64,000 nt of DNA from Mastigocoleus testarum BC008. GTDB taxonomy: Bacteria > Cyanobacteriota > Cyanobacteriia > Cyanobacteriales > Nostocaceae. The translations under genes and the position numbers were made by a program. Location of the stretch: NCBI RefSeq assembly GCF_001456025.1, contig NZ_LMTZ01000140.1, positions 62,001 through 126,000 of the forward strand, read 5' to 3'. The notes beneath the pieces were generated by a model. The model was not told the DNA's origin. It made no database searches and was given only the letters and a program-made list of their open reading frames with translations. Shown here piece by piece: positions 63,180-64,000 of this stretch. The first letter of the stretch is position 1; every line of letters begins with the position of its first letter.

Positions 63180-64000
63180 ATGAATCAAAAATTAAAAACA
63201 GATACAGGCGATAATGAATCATCAAACACTCATTATATTAAGCCAAAGCTAGCAGCAGCTTTAGCTAGTTTAGAAGTACAACTGGATCGAGAACTAGCCC
63301 GATATAGACGCACGCGTCTTAGAGAACGAAAACCAGATCGAAGCCAATTTTGGGCATCTACTACGAATGGATTGGCGCAATCACAAGATATTCCTACTAC
63401 ACAATCGAATCAAACTTTAACTCCGGAAGTCGGAAATATTCCTAAAGAGGAAGCAAATGCTGAGTCTCAAGTTTCGGTCAACAAAATTGAAGCAACGACA
63501 TCAGTACCTCCGCACTCCCAGGTTAACCCACAACCATCAAATTTATCCAGGGGGGATACAAAAAAACTAGAAATTGATCGTGATGTCAAGGAAAAACAAA
63601 GTTCTGAGCATGTTAGTCCTGAGCATGTTGATTCAGAACAGGTTAATTCACAACAGCCTAATTCGTCACAAGTAAAACCTAAAGTGGGGAATATTATCGC
63701 TGCTGAAGTTCCCCAGAATCAAAAAACTCAGGCTTCCCCTACAGAAGACCAAACTATTATTCAGTCGCCAGAAGACTATTTAGAATCTTCCGAAGAACTT
63801 CTACGAAGTTTTTCTGCAGAAAAAAAATCAAGCAAAAAATCAGAAGCAAAAACAGATATTTTTTTTACACCTTTGGGTATCGCTTCGATGTTGTTGCTGC
63901 TAATCACCTGTATTTTAGTTGGTTGGGTAGCTGCTAATCCTGGTGATTTGCCAAAACTGAGTTTTGGTAGATTATTCAAGCAAAACTCTGACAATGACTC
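63180..64000 (+). CDS. Membrane protein with long disordered N-terminus (gene runs off the right edge)
   Basis: The frame is open from ATG 63180 to the end of the window, about 273 residues. The N-terminus has a basic helix (ALASLEVQLDRELARYRR) typical of some cyanobacterial proteins. A Ser/Gln/Glu/Pro-rich disordered region of ~190 residues follows. It has tandem repeats (PEHV, SEQV, SQQP) and a recurring EDYLESSEELL motif before one membrane helix near residues 240-260 (LGIASMLLLLITCILVGWVA). The domain after the helix is cut off. It is divergent from the DciA gene, with 186 bases between starts. Function unknown. The frame has no stop, so coding potential is strong. Confidence 0.7.
   Translation, partial: MNQKLKTDTGDNESSNTHYIKPKLAAALASLEVQLDRELARYRRTRLRERKPDRSQFWASTTNGLAQSQDIPTTQSNQTLTPEVGNIPKEEANAESQVSVNKIEATTSVPPHSQVNPQPSNLSRGDTKKLEIDRDVKEKQSSEHVSPEHVDSEQVNSQQPNSSQVKPKVGNIIAAEVPQNQKTQASPTEDQTIIQSPEDYLESSEELLRSFSAEKKSSKKSEAKTDIFFTPLGIASMLLLLITCILVGWVAANPGDLPKLSFGRLFKQNSDND

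Noticed and set aside
1..64000. Search for tRNA, rRNA, CRISPR arrays, toxin-antitoxin pairs and prophage genes
   Set aside because: No tRNA arms, no regular spacer arrays and no phage or restriction signatures were seen by eye. A tRNAscan run would be needed to exclude single tRNA genes.

Overview
This window is chromosomal DNA from a cyanobacterium, most likely a filamentous nostocalean relative. It carries NDH-1 subunit genes (ndhF, ndhD), psb27, menB, an RbcR-type LysR regulator, SLH/OprB-type porins, a PEP-CTERM protein and a SphS/SphR phosphate sensor. It also has many copies of the 8-bp palindrome GCGATCGC (HIP1) and heptamer-type tandem repeats at gene ends. Base composition is AT-rich. 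No rRNA, tRNA, CRISPR array, complete insertion sequence or prophage was recognised. Two genes run off the window: polA on the left and a membrane protein gene on the right.

Layout. 0-6.7 kb: N-terminal part of polA (-), a PEP-CTERM surface protein (+), a Cof-type HAD phosphatase (+), an ArgRS-like protein without a catalytic core (-) and a Crp/Fnr regulator (+). 6.7-13 kb: an expanded family of membrane-anchored phosphate-binding-like proteins (two intact, one frameshifted pseudogene, one truncated copy) ending at a zinc-ribbon Ser/Thr kinase. 13-14.3 kb: a long gene-free stretch with strong inverted repeats. 14.3-21.4 kb: rbcR, an NnrU/Z-ISO-like gene, a thioredoxin-like gene, ndhF and ndhD. 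21.7-32 kb: a hypothetical protein, a DUF2141 protein, a GH10-like glycosidase, psb27, cofH, two lipid-linked-sugar glycosyltransferases, a DUF3318-like protein and a small zinc-ribbon protein. 32-37.6 kb: two SLH/OprB porins and a second Crp-like regulator. 38-44.6 kb: phosphate-stress genes on one strand (phoX, phoU, sphS, sphR). 45.7-53.1 kb: a DUF3311/sodium:solute symporter pair, a secreted beta-propeller protein, an EndoU nuclease-lamin tail fusion, menB and a small Cys-rich protein. 53.6-61.5 kb: a three-gene operon, described below. 62.4-64 kb: a DciA/DUF721 protein with a zinc ribbon and the start of a membrane protein gene.

The most interesting locus is the minus-strand operon at 53671-61467. 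It encodes (i) a secreted, membrane-anchored von Willebrand A protein with a cytosolic FHA-like tail, (ii) a 910-residue tubulin/FtsZ-superfamily protein with intact glycine-rich nucleotide loops, and (iii) a 1033-residue coiled-coil membrane protein. By eye, the third protein's N-terminal ~290 residues align with the same tubulin-like fold, but every glycine-rich loop has been lost. I read it as a tubulin plus pseudo-tubulin membrane system. Linkage of divergent tubulin-like genes to VWA genes has been described before (as I recall, by Makarova and Koonin). The degenerate partner is, as far as I know, not described.

Other points worth attention are the EndoU-lamin tail fusion, the ArgRS-derived protein without a synthetase core, the decaying paralogue family next to the kinase, a ~124-bp MITE-like palindrome between the porins, and a possible Yfr1-like small RNA. 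All calls are from reading the sequence. No database search was run.
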